Positions 51,479-57,977 of a stretch of DNA of 57,977 bases are shown here, piece by piece; within the stretch, counting starts at the first letter, position 1, and the number at the start of each line of letters is the position of its first letter. A program made the translations under genes and the position numbers. Origin of the DNA: CAZQRP01 sp964596125. GTDB taxonomy: Bacteria; Chloroflexota; Dehalococcoidia; GIF9; UBA5629. Under the pieces are notes generated by a model. It saw nothing but the letters and a program-made list of their open reading frames with translations, was not told where the DNA came from and ran no database searches. Location of the stretch: the NCBI GenBank assembly GCA_964596125.1, contig CAZQRP010000024.1, positions 1-57,977 on the forward strand. The letters are read 5' to 3'.

Positions 51479-53983
51479 TTAAAATAGATCATCCAGTTCT
51501 CGGTTTCCTTCGGGCATTTCACCGTGTACGGCGATGAATTGCTGCAGGAGTTCGCTCTCTTTTTTCGTATACATTGGTTCTTCTTTATACATGAAGTAAC
51601 GAGCGTTTTCATTAAGCTCTAACTGGTCCGCTAGCTCACGGTGCAGGTTCATCGCACCTTTAATATATATAATATTCTTCTGCTCATCAATCAGTTGGTA
51701 GACTCCTTCTACTTCAGGGACTTCGCTTATATTTTCTGTCGTAAATACTGTCCATAGTTCTTTTCCTGGTGGCAAAATAGGCTTGGAAAAGAGTAACCTG
51801 AGATCGCATCTAAGGCAGCGCTTGGCCTCGATTATAGCTGCCTCCTGGCTAAGAGGTGGTTCTGCTCCGCTCAGCCCGGCGAACTGAGGTGGAAGGAACT
51901 GATATGGTGAGCGGATGCGTGCCAGGTCGGCAAATCCTTCTTCACGTCCCAGCCAGTGATCGGGTTCCTCGGGTGGGAGCAGGGATTCATCGATATCACC
52001 GCTGCCGCCGAGGTACAGATCAATCGAAGTCGCCGCGCGTCTGCCAGCAGCGATTGCTTCGATCACTGAAGCGGGGCCGGTTGTAGCATCACCACCTGCA
52101 AAAATATCTTCTATGTTCGTGGCTAACGTAGCTTTATCAACAGAGATTGTGCCCTTCTCTGTGACCTCAAATCCTGCCTGTTCAATAAATTCAAGGTCCG
52201 GTACCTGACCTAAAGCCTGTATAACGGTATCAGCATCGATAACAAACTCGGAACCGCCGATAGGGACAGGGCGACGCCTGCCACTGGAATCCGGCTCGTC
52301 CAGATTCATCCTGACGCATTCTACTCCGGTAACTTTACCATCTCTGGAGACTATTCTAGTTGGCGCCACCTGAAACATAATCTCAATATTTTCTTCTTCG
52401 GCTGCTTCAACCTCATCAGTAACCACCGGCATTTCCTGGTGTGAACGTCGATAGAGTATGGTAACCGATGCGGCATTCAGGCGCTTTGCCACCCTTGAAG
52501 CATCGATGGCGGTGTTACCGCCACCGATAACGACTACCCTTTTACCAATTTCGACTTTGTTATCCATATTGAAGCTGAAAAGAAAATCGACGGCATTGAT
52601 AACTCCGGAAACGTCTTCTCCTTCGATGTTTTGCTTTACGCTGTTATGGGCACCGGTAGCTATAAAGACCACCTGGTATGAGTCCTGCAGTTCCTTCAGT
52701 GTTATGGTTTCTCCTATTCTTACACCGGTTTTAATCTCAACACCCAACTTCTCGATGTAGTGTATCTCACCCTTGAGTATGTCCCTGGGCAGCCGGTATT
52801 CCGGTATTCCGACCCGTAGCATACCGCCGGTGACCGGCAGTTTCTCAAATACGGTTACGCCATGACCTTGCTTTGCCAGGTAATAAGCGGCCGTTAATCC
52901 AGCCGGTCCTGAGCCAATTACGGCAACCTTTTTGCCGGTCGGTTTGGCAACTTTCGCGTCCTTTTTCCATGCCCCTCTTTCGTTCTTGGCAACGAAGTAC
53001 TTTAGGGCTCTTATCGAAATAGGTTCGTTTAATTCACCGCGGCGGCACTCAGCTTCACAGGGGTGAGTACAGACACAGCCAAGCACTCCCGGGAAAGGGA
53101 CCTTTTCTCTGATGACAGCTATTGCCTCATCAAATTTGCCCTGAGCGATATGGTTTACATATCGCGGAACATCGATTCCCGCCGGGCAGGCGGCATGACA
53201 GGGGATTTCATTAAATGGCTTTTTATCTATCAGAGCACCTGTCGGGCAGACCTCTACACAAGCAGTGCAGAAGCGACATGCAGATTCTCGGAGTGTTGGA
53301 TTGCCAGTACCTACGATGATCCGGCTCTCATCGTCAAAGACAAAATCAATAGCCTCGATCCCACGTACATCCCGGCACACCCGAATGCAGCGGGTACAAC
53401 CAATGCACAGGTGGTAATTTCGTTCAAATAAGGGCTCATCTTTGTCAACAGGCAGGCTTTCAAACACATAGCGGGGAGTCTCCTGTTTAATACCGATATA
53501 TTCAGCTACTTTCTGAAATTCACAGTTGCCGAATTGTGGGCAGCATCGCTCATTCTCTGGAATGTTCATGGAGCAAGGAAATCGAGCACAACCCTCTTTT
53601 TGAGCACAGGTTAAGCATGCATGAGGATGTTTTGCCAGCAGTAGCATAAGTCTTTCACGGCGGAACTCCAAGATATCGGGTGTATTGGTATGAATAATCA
53701 TCCCTTCAGCAACTTCTGTGCAGCAGGCACGGTCAAGGCTTTCTTTCCCTTCGATCTGTACCATACAGAGCTGGCAGCCCTCGTACAGTAGATCAAATTT
53801 TTTGTTCTCAAGGCGCTTACTATAACGATAAATAGCCTCTGCTGGTTTCAATATATCAACAGGGGGAAGGTCCGGATGAGAGCAAATACGGGGGATATAA
53901 ATGCTCTCCTGTTGGGCCGCATCCAAAATCGTTGTCCCCTCGGGAACGGTGATCTCTATTTCATCGATGTTTAAAGTAACCAT
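51479..53983 (-). CDS. FAD/iron-sulfur oxidoreductase, NuoG-GltD fusion (BzdV-like)
   Basis: An 834-residue electron-transfer protein. Residues 1-115 are a [2Fe-2S] NuoG/HydA-type domain (IPRICSHPDLPPV, GCQLCMVQ, ACCTEV) with the His/Cys cluster motif after it (HPHACLTCAQKEGC). Residues 180-260 carry two [4Fe-4S] motifs (CIGCTRCIRVCRD, CRFCTACVEVCP). Residues 265-680 are a GltD-like module: Fer4_20 (CHAACPAGIDVPRY, CVCTHPCEAECRRGE), FAD site AVIGSGPAGLTAAYYLAKQG and NAD(P) site VVVIGGGNTAIDASRVAK. It likely passes electrons between NAD(P)H and the ferredoxin encoded at 54201. BzdV of anaerobic benzoate clusters is the nearest parallel. No clear ribosome site. Confidence 0.85.
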   Translation of the reverse strand: MVTLNIDEIEITVPEGTTILDAAQQESIYIPRICSHPDLPPVDILKPAEAIYRYSKRLENKKFDLLYEGCQLCMVQIEGKESLDRACCTEVAEGMIIHTNTPDILEFRRERLMLLLAKHPHACLTCAQKEGCARFPCSMNIPENERCCPQFGNCEFQKVAEYIGIKQETPRYVFESLPVDKDEPLFERNYHLCIGCTRCIRVCRDVRGIEAIDFVFDDESRIIVGTGNPTLRESACRFCTACVEVCPTGALIDKKPFNEIPCHAACPAGIDVPRYVNHIAQGKFDEAIAVIREKVPFPGVLGCVCTHPCEAECRRGELNEPISIRALKYFVAKNERGAWKKDAKVAKPTGKKVAVIGSGPAGLTAAYYLAKQGHGVTVFEKLPVTGGMLRVGIPEYRLPRDILKGEIHYIEKLGVEIKTGVRIGETITLKELQDSYQVVFIATGAHNSVKQNIEGEDVSGVINAVDFLFSFNMDNKVEIGKRVVVIGGGNTAIDASRVAKRLNAASVTILYRRSHQEMPVVTDEVEAAEEENIEIMFQVAPTRIVSRDGKVTGVECVRMNLDEPDSSGRRRPVPIGGSEFVIDADTVIQALGQVPDLEFIEQAGFEVTEKGTISVDKATLATNIEDIFAGGDATTGPASVIEAIAAGRRAATSIDLYLGGSGDIDESLLPPEEPDHWLGREEGFADLARIRSPYQFLPPQFAGLSGAEPPLSQEAAIIEAKRCLRCDLRLLFSKPILPPGKELWTVFTTENISEVPEVEGVYQLIDEQKNIIYIKGAMNLHRELADQLELNENARYFMYKEEPMYTKKESELLQQFIAVHGEMPEGNRELDDLF

Positions 53984-54001
53984 AATTATGCAGCAGTTTT
54001 C

Positions 54002-54140
54002 TTAGTATATTAGAGCTTCGGCCAGTTCTAATATTTGACGCGGAGTGAAGTGACTAAGCGAGATGGCTCCTGAAGAGCAAACACCGGCACGGATTCCATA
54101 TCCTTTGCATGTGGCTCGACTGACCGCCATTTTAAGTATA
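54002..54140 (-). pseudogene. Remnant of an HdrA-like C-terminal ferredoxin domain
   Basis: One frame reads CKGYGIRAGVCSSGAIS then LSHFTPRQILELAEAL and stops. Intact HdrA-type proteins have CKGCGxCxxxCPxGAI followed by a similar HFTxxQIL tail. Here two or three cluster Cys residues are lost (CKGY, IRAG) and no upstream domain is present, so this is a decayed end. It lies just before the oxidoreductase start. Confidence 0.55.
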
Positions 54141-54200
54141 ACCTGACGTACATTAAATATATATATGACGTAATTGCAGACTAACAACACGTAAACTCAG

Positions 54201-54515
54201 TTATTGTTGTCCGTACATGAGCTTCCACCCTTCTGAGTGAGAGATAGCCCCCGGTTCACAGGCAGCGATACAAGGAGGGAGTTCAGCACCGTAGCCGGGC
54301 CGACAACTGGCGCAGCTATACCTGACCTTCTTACGTTCTTCATCTCTCACCTTTACTACAACATCTTCACTCAGAGGGTCAAACTCATCCTCACCCACTT
54401 CAAGCACGTTTGAAGGACAGACGTTTACACACTCGCCGCACCCGTTGCACTTGTCCGTATCAATGATGACAAACCAGTCGCCTGAGCCATCTTTGAAACC
54501 ATAAAATGCCTCCAT
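54201..54515 (-). CDS. Two-cluster ferredoxin (BzdM-like)
   Basis: A 104-residue ferredoxin. The first cluster motif is CNGCGECVNVCPSNV (about 23-37); the second is split, with CASC near 72 and CIAACEPGAI near 88-97. In ATP-dependent benzoyl-CoA reductase systems a ferredoxin of this size delivers low-potential electrons to the ASKHA subunits. It lies 9 bases after the ATPase gene at 54525, in the same operon. Confidence 0.85.
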   Translation of the reverse strand: MEAFYGFKDGSGDWFVIIDTDKCNGCGECVNVCPSNVLEVGEDEFDPLSEDVVVKVRDEERKKVRYSCASCRPGYGAELPPCIAACEPGAISHSEGWKLMYGQQ

Positions 54516-54524
54516 TTACCTCTC

Positions 54525-55469
54525 CTATTTTTTTCTGGCACTTTTAGCCTTTCCTCTTTCGAGCAGGGCATAAGAGAAGAGGGCTGCTCCCAGGCCGCCG
54601 GCGATTTGTGTATCAAGCGGGTAATTTTTAGCGCGGTATTCAGGATTATGCCAGGCTTTTTCCAGGGTTTTAATTCCGGTTTCTTCTTCCAGTCGTTTTA
54701 CCACGCCTTCATTTTTAGCTATGCCGCCGGTGATACAGAACTCCCTTTCGATTCCCAGACGGTTCAGTAGCTCGACGATTCGGTGGGCCATGGCAGCACA
54801 GTAGGCGGCCATGATATTGTTGTCAGGGACTCCTGCCTCCAGCAGTCCGACGACTTCCGATTTAGCGAACACGACGCAGGTGCTGCTTATAGGAGGTGGT
54901 TGTTTTTCGACCTGGAAGGAACGAGGGCCGATTTCCCAGACGGGTACGCTGATAAGGTCGGCAAATACTTCCATACCGCGGCCGGTGCCGGCGGCGCACT
55001 TGTCATTCATCATAAACTTGATCACTTTGCCTCGGTCGTCGCAGCGGATAGCCTTGCAGTCCTGGCCTCCCATATCCATGACTGTTCTGACCGTTGGTCC
55101 GTACATAAAGTTAGCTCCGCGGGCATGGCAGGCGATCTCGGTTATTGTCTGCTGGGCCATGGGTACATTTACTCTTCCGTACCCGGTTCCGATGCAGTAG
55201 TCGAGATTATCCTCGGTCATATCCGAGTCTTTCAGAGCCAGGGCCAGTCCTTTGCGTGCACTGTCCGGACTATCTGAGCCGGTGCGGGTATTGCCGAAGG
55301 CAAAGAGTTCCCCATCGACCATAACTACTGCCTGAGTGCTTACCGAGCCGACATCGACCCCGGCAGTTATGAATTTACCTTTTTCCCAATCGATATCAGG
55401 ATTTGTCCAGGTGCTCTCTGGCCATCTCCAGAATTCCTTTAATTCTCGAGTCACTAGTTCTTCAGCCAT
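54525..55469 (-). CDS. BadF/BcrA-family ATPase subunit (BzdP/BcrA-like)
   Basis: A 314-residue ASKHA-fold ATPase. Motifs: AGVDVGSVSTQAVVMVDG (phosphate 1, about 36), MDMGGQDCKAIRCDDRG (about 130), NDKCAAGTGRGMEVFA with the first cluster Cys (about 154), and STCVVFAKSEVVGLLEAG with the second (about 192). Two Cys per subunit bridge one [4Fe-4S] cluster, which drives ATP-dependent one-electron reduction of aryl- or acyl-CoA. The N-terminal extension (residues 1-30) and two different paralogues in a row point to the heterodimeric benzoyl-CoA reductase type, not the homodimeric HgdC activator. Confidence 0.85.
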   Translation of the reverse strand: MAEELVTRELKEFWRWPESTWTNPDIDWEKGKFITAGVDVGSVSTQAVVMVDGELFAFGNTRTGSDSPDSARKGLALALKDSDMTEDNLDYCIGTGYGRVNVPMAQQTITEIACHARGANFMYGPTVRTVMDMGGQDCKAIRCDDRGKVIKFMMNDKCAAGTGRGMEVFADLISVPVWEIGPRSFQVEKQPPPISSTCVVFAKSEVVGLLEAGVPDNNIMAAYCAAMAHRIVELLNRLGIEREFCITGGIAKNEGVVKRLEEETGIKTLEKAWHNPEYRAKNYPLDTQIAGGLGAALFSYALLERGKAKSARKK

Positions 55470-55484
55470 CGTGTTTCGACTCCT

Positions 55485-56315
55485 TTACGTTCCTTCTTCT
55501 ATTGTTTCCTTCTCCACTACTTTTGCCTCTTTGACTTCTTCCTCGAGTACTCCCGCCTCTGCTGCGACTGCTGCTCCCAGGGCACCCACGAAGTCGGGGT
55601 CATCCGGTACGGTTACATCCATTCCGATGTCTCTTTTCAGTGAATCGATGAGACCCACGTTTCTGGCTACTCCGCCGATTACGGCGATATCCTTTTCCAG
55701 TCCTATTATCCGTGCCACTGAGCTGATTCTGCCTGATATTGCGTCGTGGACTGCACGGGCGATGTCATGCTTGGGTGTTTTGGCGTGGATCAGTGAGACG
55801 ACCTCAGACTCGCCGAAGACGGCGCACTGGGCGTTCATGGGGATGGAGCGTGTGGACTGAAGTGATATTTTAGCCATCTCTTCTACCGGTACTTCCAGTG
55901 CCCGGGCCATGGCATCGACGAAGGTGCCGGTGCCGGCGGCGCATTTCTCATTGACGGCGAAGTCCATGACCTTTCCCTCGGGGCTGACCTTTATGGCACG
56001 GCCTTCTTCTGCGCCCACATCGATGAGGGTTCTTACTGAGGGCATGAGTCTATTTATTCCCCGGGCATCGGCGGCTGCGTCAGGTATCACTCCCCGAGCG
56101 AATGCGGCCCTTTTGCCGGCGCTGCCGGTAGCCACGGCTCGCTCGACATCATCCCGTTTCAGATTGGCCTTTTTAAGTGCTTCATCGTATGCTTGCTCTG
56201 CGGCCTGCGCCTTGTTTATTCCGGTTGGCGCCTCAGCTTTAGCCACGACCTTGTCGTCCTTCATGATGACAACTTGTACATTTTTACCACCGACGTCTAT
56301 TCCGGCAACTATCAT
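55485..56315 (-). CDS. BadF/BcrA-family ATPase subunit (BzdQ/BcrD-like)
   Basis: A 276-residue paralogue of the next gene. Motifs: AGIDVGGKNVQVVIMKDD (phosphate 1, residue 3), LIDVGAEEGRAIKVSPEG (about 97), NEKCAAGTGTFVDAMARAL (about 122) and AQCAVFGESEVVSLIHAK (about 158), then VIGGVARNVGLIDSLKRD. The C-terminus has an acidic extension (EEEVKEAKVVEKETIEEG). The ATG follows an AGGAGA site that overlaps the broken HgdB-like fragment. Its partner would be the 54525 product. Confidence 0.85.
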   Translation of the reverse strand: MIVAGIDVGGKNVQVVIMKDDKVVAKAEAPTGINKAQAAEQAYDEALKKANLKRDDVERAVATGSAGKRAAFARGVIPDAAADARGINRLMPSVRTLIDVGAEEGRAIKVSPEGKVMDFAVNEKCAAGTGTFVDAMARALEVPVEEMAKISLQSTRSIPMNAQCAVFGESEVVSLIHAKTPKHDIARAVHDAISGRISSVARIIGLEKDIAVIGGVARNVGLIDSLKRDIGMDVTVPDDPDFVGALGAAVAAEAGVLEEEVKEAKVVEKETIEEGT

Positions 56316-56329
56316 CTTCTCTCCTTTAA

Positions 56330-56640
56330 TCGGTTAATTTTTTCAGTTCATAGGTCATAACTGGAATTCCCGACTTTGCCAGCGTTTGTTTTACTTGCAT
56401 CTGGTGAAGTGCTATCCCCTCACAATCACGGTCAAGATGAATCATAGTCGTGTCATATTTCTACTTTCACGAGCGTTGGGTATGGCATCAGATTACCGCT
56501 CTCATCTATTTTCCACCAGCCAATGAGGGAAAAGTTGTAAAGGCTACCGTGGGATACTATACCATATTCCTCCAGATAACGAAGGATCTTGAGAAAATCC
56601 CAGGGTGGTTTGCTAGCACCAGGTATGTCATTAGAAAGGT
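56330..56640 (-). pseudogene. Broken HgdB/BcrB/BcrC-type catalytic subunit gene
   Basis: Two minus-strand frames carry pieces of a 2-hydroxyacyl-CoA dehydratase / benzoyl-CoA reductase D-component protein. Upstream: WDFLKILRYLEEYGIVS, then LYNFSLIGWWKIDESG, ending at an in-frame stop near 56457. Downstream, in another frame: YDTTMIHLDRDCEG, then QVKQTLAKSGIPVMTYEL, ending TAA 12 bases before the ATPase gene. In intact homologues these are consecutive parts of the C-terminal region, with Cys in the LDRxCEG motif. The rest of the gene is gone. Confidence 0.65.
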
Positions 56641-56642
56641 AT

Positions 56643-56659
56643 AGCGTTATTATAACGCT
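56643..56659. promoter_or_regulatory. Perfect 17-bp palindrome AGCGTTAT-T-ATAACGCT
   Basis: Eight bases on each side of a central T are perfectly complementary. It lies between the MoaD-like gene and the reductase-subunit remnant, at the boundary where the remnant begins. It could be an operator for the operon below it or a scar; there is no T-run for a terminator. Confidence 0.55.
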
Positions 56660-56789
56660 TCACTAATAATAAACCCATGATAATAAATGTGTCAAGTACA
56701 TGCAGACTGATTATAGTTGAAGTTAAGATAATGATTGGAGACAAGTCCGTAATCTATTGTAGGCCATTACATCTTGAGCGTAGACTACC
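56660..56789. other. AT-rich spacer between the reductase cluster and the MoaD-like gene
   Basis: About 130 bases with several stop codons in all frames on the minus strand. It could hold the promoter of the ATPase/ferredoxin operon; no clear pair is seen. Confidence 0.4.
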
Positions 56790-57062
56790 TCACCCTCCAA
56801 CGGCCATAATAGTAATATGGAGCTCATCACCATCTTCGACTTTCTTGGCCAGTTCTTCCGGATAAGAGCTTTCGAGGTTAACATAGATATCAATATAGTT
56901 GAACAATCTACCATTTTTATCAAACAGACCTTTTCTCATTTTGGGAAATTTTTTAATTAATTCATCGAGGCATTGACCTACCGTAGTACCGTTAACCTCT
57001 ACCGTTTCCTGATTATTAGTATATTGTTGCAGTTCTGTGTGAATATTTATTTTTACACTCAT
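56790..57062 (-). CDS. MoaD/ThiS-family sulfur-carrier protein
   Basis: A 90-residue ubiquitin-fold sulfur carrier. It ends in the required Gly-Gly (ELHITIMAVGG), the site of adenylation and thiocarboxylation by a ThiF/MoeB enzyme. The core pattern VGQCLDELIKKFPKMRKGLF fits MoaD. Its ATG overlaps the stop of the ThiF/MoeB gene by 4 bases. The product may serve molybdopterin or tungstopterin synthesis, or another sulfur pathway. Confidence 0.88.
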   Translation of the reverse strand: MSVKINIHTELQQYTNNQETVEVNGTTVGQCLDELIKKFPKMRKGLFDKNGRLFNYIDIYVNLESSYPEELAKKVEDGDELHITIMAVGG

Positions 57063-57805
57063 TTTTTACCCCTTATCTTCTGACTACAATGCTCACAGTC
57101 AGGATCTTTCTTGAGCTTGTACTCCGAGAATTTCATGTTAAGACCGTTGTAAATTAATAGACGGTTGGTTAATAGGTGACCAATTCCTACAATATATTTT
57201 ATTACTTCTGTCGCCTGGAGACACCCGATAACTGCTGGCGTAACACCTATTATCGGGAATTTTTCACCGGGAATAACTCCACGATATGTGCATTTCAGAC
57301 AAGCAGTTCTGTTCGGGATTATAGTTGTTACTCTGCCTTCAAAGCCATAGACTGCACCGTGAAAAAGGGGAATAGTTTTCTCTAGAGCTACCTTGTTAAG
57401 TAGATATCTCGTTGGCAGGTTATCCATAGCATCAACTATTAAATCAGAATCAGCGACAAGCTGATAAACATTATCCTCCGTTATTATTTTATCTATAGCT
57501 TCAATTTTAACTTCCGGATTCAGCATCTTAAGCTTTTCACTTGCTGAATCGACTTTTCTCCGACCTATATCCCCTTGCCAGTGTAAAACCTGTCTATTGA
57601 GGTTACTGAGCTCTACACTATCACGGTCGACAATACGTATTAAACCAACTCCTGCTGCAGTTAAGTACATGGCTGCCGGAGAGCCCAACCCACCAGCACC
57701 AGCAATGAAGACCTTAGCCTGCTTGAGCTTCTTCTGTCCTTCTTCTCCAAATCCACTGATCAGTATCTGTCTATCATACCTTTTAAAGTCGTTTTCGGTA
57801 AGCAT
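57059..57805 (-). CDS. ThiF/MoeB-type E1-like adenylyltransferase
   Basis: A 248-residue enzyme that adenylates the C-terminal Gly of the linked MoaD-like protein. Motifs: RYDRQILISGFGEEGQKKL (8-26), VFIAGAGGLGSPAAMYLTAA (nucleotide loop), NLNRQVLHWQGDIGRRKVDS (about 68-87, conserved Arg finger), DLIVDAMDNLPTRYLLN (about 115) and zinc CxxC pairs (CLKC about 169, CEHC near 241). There is no C-terminal rhodanese domain. It begins the operon with a good promoter at 57873-57901. Confidence 0.92.
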   Translation of the reverse strand: MLTENDFKRYDRQILISGFGEEGQKKLKQAKVFIAGAGGLGSPAAMYLTAAGVGLIRIVDRDSVELSNLNRQVLHWQGDIGRRKVDSASEKLKMLNPEVKIEAIDKIITEDNVYQLVADSDLIVDAMDNLPTRYLLNKVALEKTIPLFHGAVYGFEGRVTTIIPNRTACLKCTYRGVIPGEKFPIIGVTPAVIGCLQATEVIKYIVGIGHLLTNRLLIYNGLNMKFSEYKLKKDPDCEHCSQKIRGKK

Positions 57806-57872
57806 GGTTATTTAGCTGGAGGGTATTTTATATGATTCAATGCAGCAACTGTAAGCTCTTGCCAGTCGTCTA

Positions 57873-57901
57873 GTTATAACCTATTTAAAAAATTCTGTCA
57901 A
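57873..57901 (-). promoter_or_regulatory. Promoter of the ThiF/MoaD operon
   Basis: On the minus strand TTGACA (57901-57896) and TATAAC (57878-57873) are separated by 17 bases. Transcription would start about 60 bases before the ATG at 57805. The remaining bases to the window end show nothing coding. Confidence 0.7.
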
Positions 57902-57977
57902 TTTTATTGAACATATTCTCCTAGGTAATGTCAATTATTTTGTGTAAATTGAATAAAGGGTTTCTCCTTCCAGGACT

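Noticed and set aside
51295..51537. 80-codon plus-strand ORF
   Set aside because: It has a possible ribosome site but overlaps the opposite-strand oxidoreductase gene and matches nothing; evidence too weak for a gene call.
1..57977. CRISPR arrays and tRNA or rRNA genes
   Set aside because: No regularly spaced repeats and no tRNA cloverleaf or rRNA segment was noticed apart from the tRNA-like part of tmRNA.

Overview
The window looks like a chromosomal segment of an anaerobic, monoderm-like Chloroflexota, most probably a member of the Dehalococcoidia. The pointers are a division cluster (mraZ, rsmH, ftsA, ftsZ) with no peptidoglycan genes in it, a large BNR/Asp-box surface protein of the kind proposed as S-layer in this class, a B12-dependent ribonucleotide reductase with NrdR, rubrerythrin, and corrinoid and iron-sulfur enzymes. 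This assignment is inference from gene content; no rRNA or tRNA gene was seen in the window.

Layout. 1-3.7 kb: BNR-repeat surface protein (minus strand). 4-13.7 kb: a zinc-ribbon/nuclease-fold protein followed by a type IV pilus operon (pilB, pilC, two prepilin-like genes, a PilX-like gene, pilO-like, a fused pilM-pilN, pilT). 13.8-19.4 kb: a DUF4382 lipoprotein, the major prepilin, an O-antigen-ligase/TPR protein and the prepilin peptidase, so nearly the whole pilus machine is here. 19.5-19.66 kb: a probable free-standing small RNA with its own promoter. 19.66-24.3 kb: a GAF/nuclease-fold/phosphoribosyltransferase fusion, nrdJ and nrdR, with NrdR-box-like sites in the promoter. 24.5-28.8 kb: ftsZ, ftsA, rsmH, mraZ and a winged-helix gene, with MraZ-box-like repeats at the promoter. 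29.0-33.6 kb: housekeeping operon mogA-trmD-rplS-priA-def. 33.6-39.4 kb: a CARDB-like surface protein, comEC-comEA, smpB and tmRNA.

39.4-44.3 kb: a small, AT-rich genomic island inserted in the 3' end of the tmRNA gene. It is bounded by a 28-bp direct repeat (27/28 identical) and carries two overlapping DUF262-family genes, the first a GmrSD-like DUF262-DUF1524 fusion. No integrase is visible. This is a candidate anti-phage or anti-plasmid system.

44.3-58 kb: remnant of a cation/proton antiporter, rubrerythrin, a GyrI-like protein, an HhH-type protein, a PrsW/YhfC-like membrane protease, and a methyltransferase overlapping a one-chain HgcA-HgcB-like corrinoid/ferredoxin protein with an altered cap-helix motif. 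Then comes a partly decayed cluster resembling a Bzd-type ATP-dependent benzoyl-CoA reductase: two ASKHA ATPase/activase genes, a ferredoxin and a large FAD/iron-sulfur oxidoreductase are intact, but only a broken fragment of an HgdB/BcrB/BcrC-type catalytic subunit remains, together with a fragment of an HdrA-like ferredoxin domain. A ThiF/MoeB-MoaD pair closes the window.

The strongest candidates for something new are the tmRNA-borne DUF262 island, the 19.54-19.66 kb RNA, the HgcAB-like fusion and the decayed reductase cluster. A recurring AGTACTAAAG-type motif in front of the pilus, pilin and mogA genes is also worth testing.
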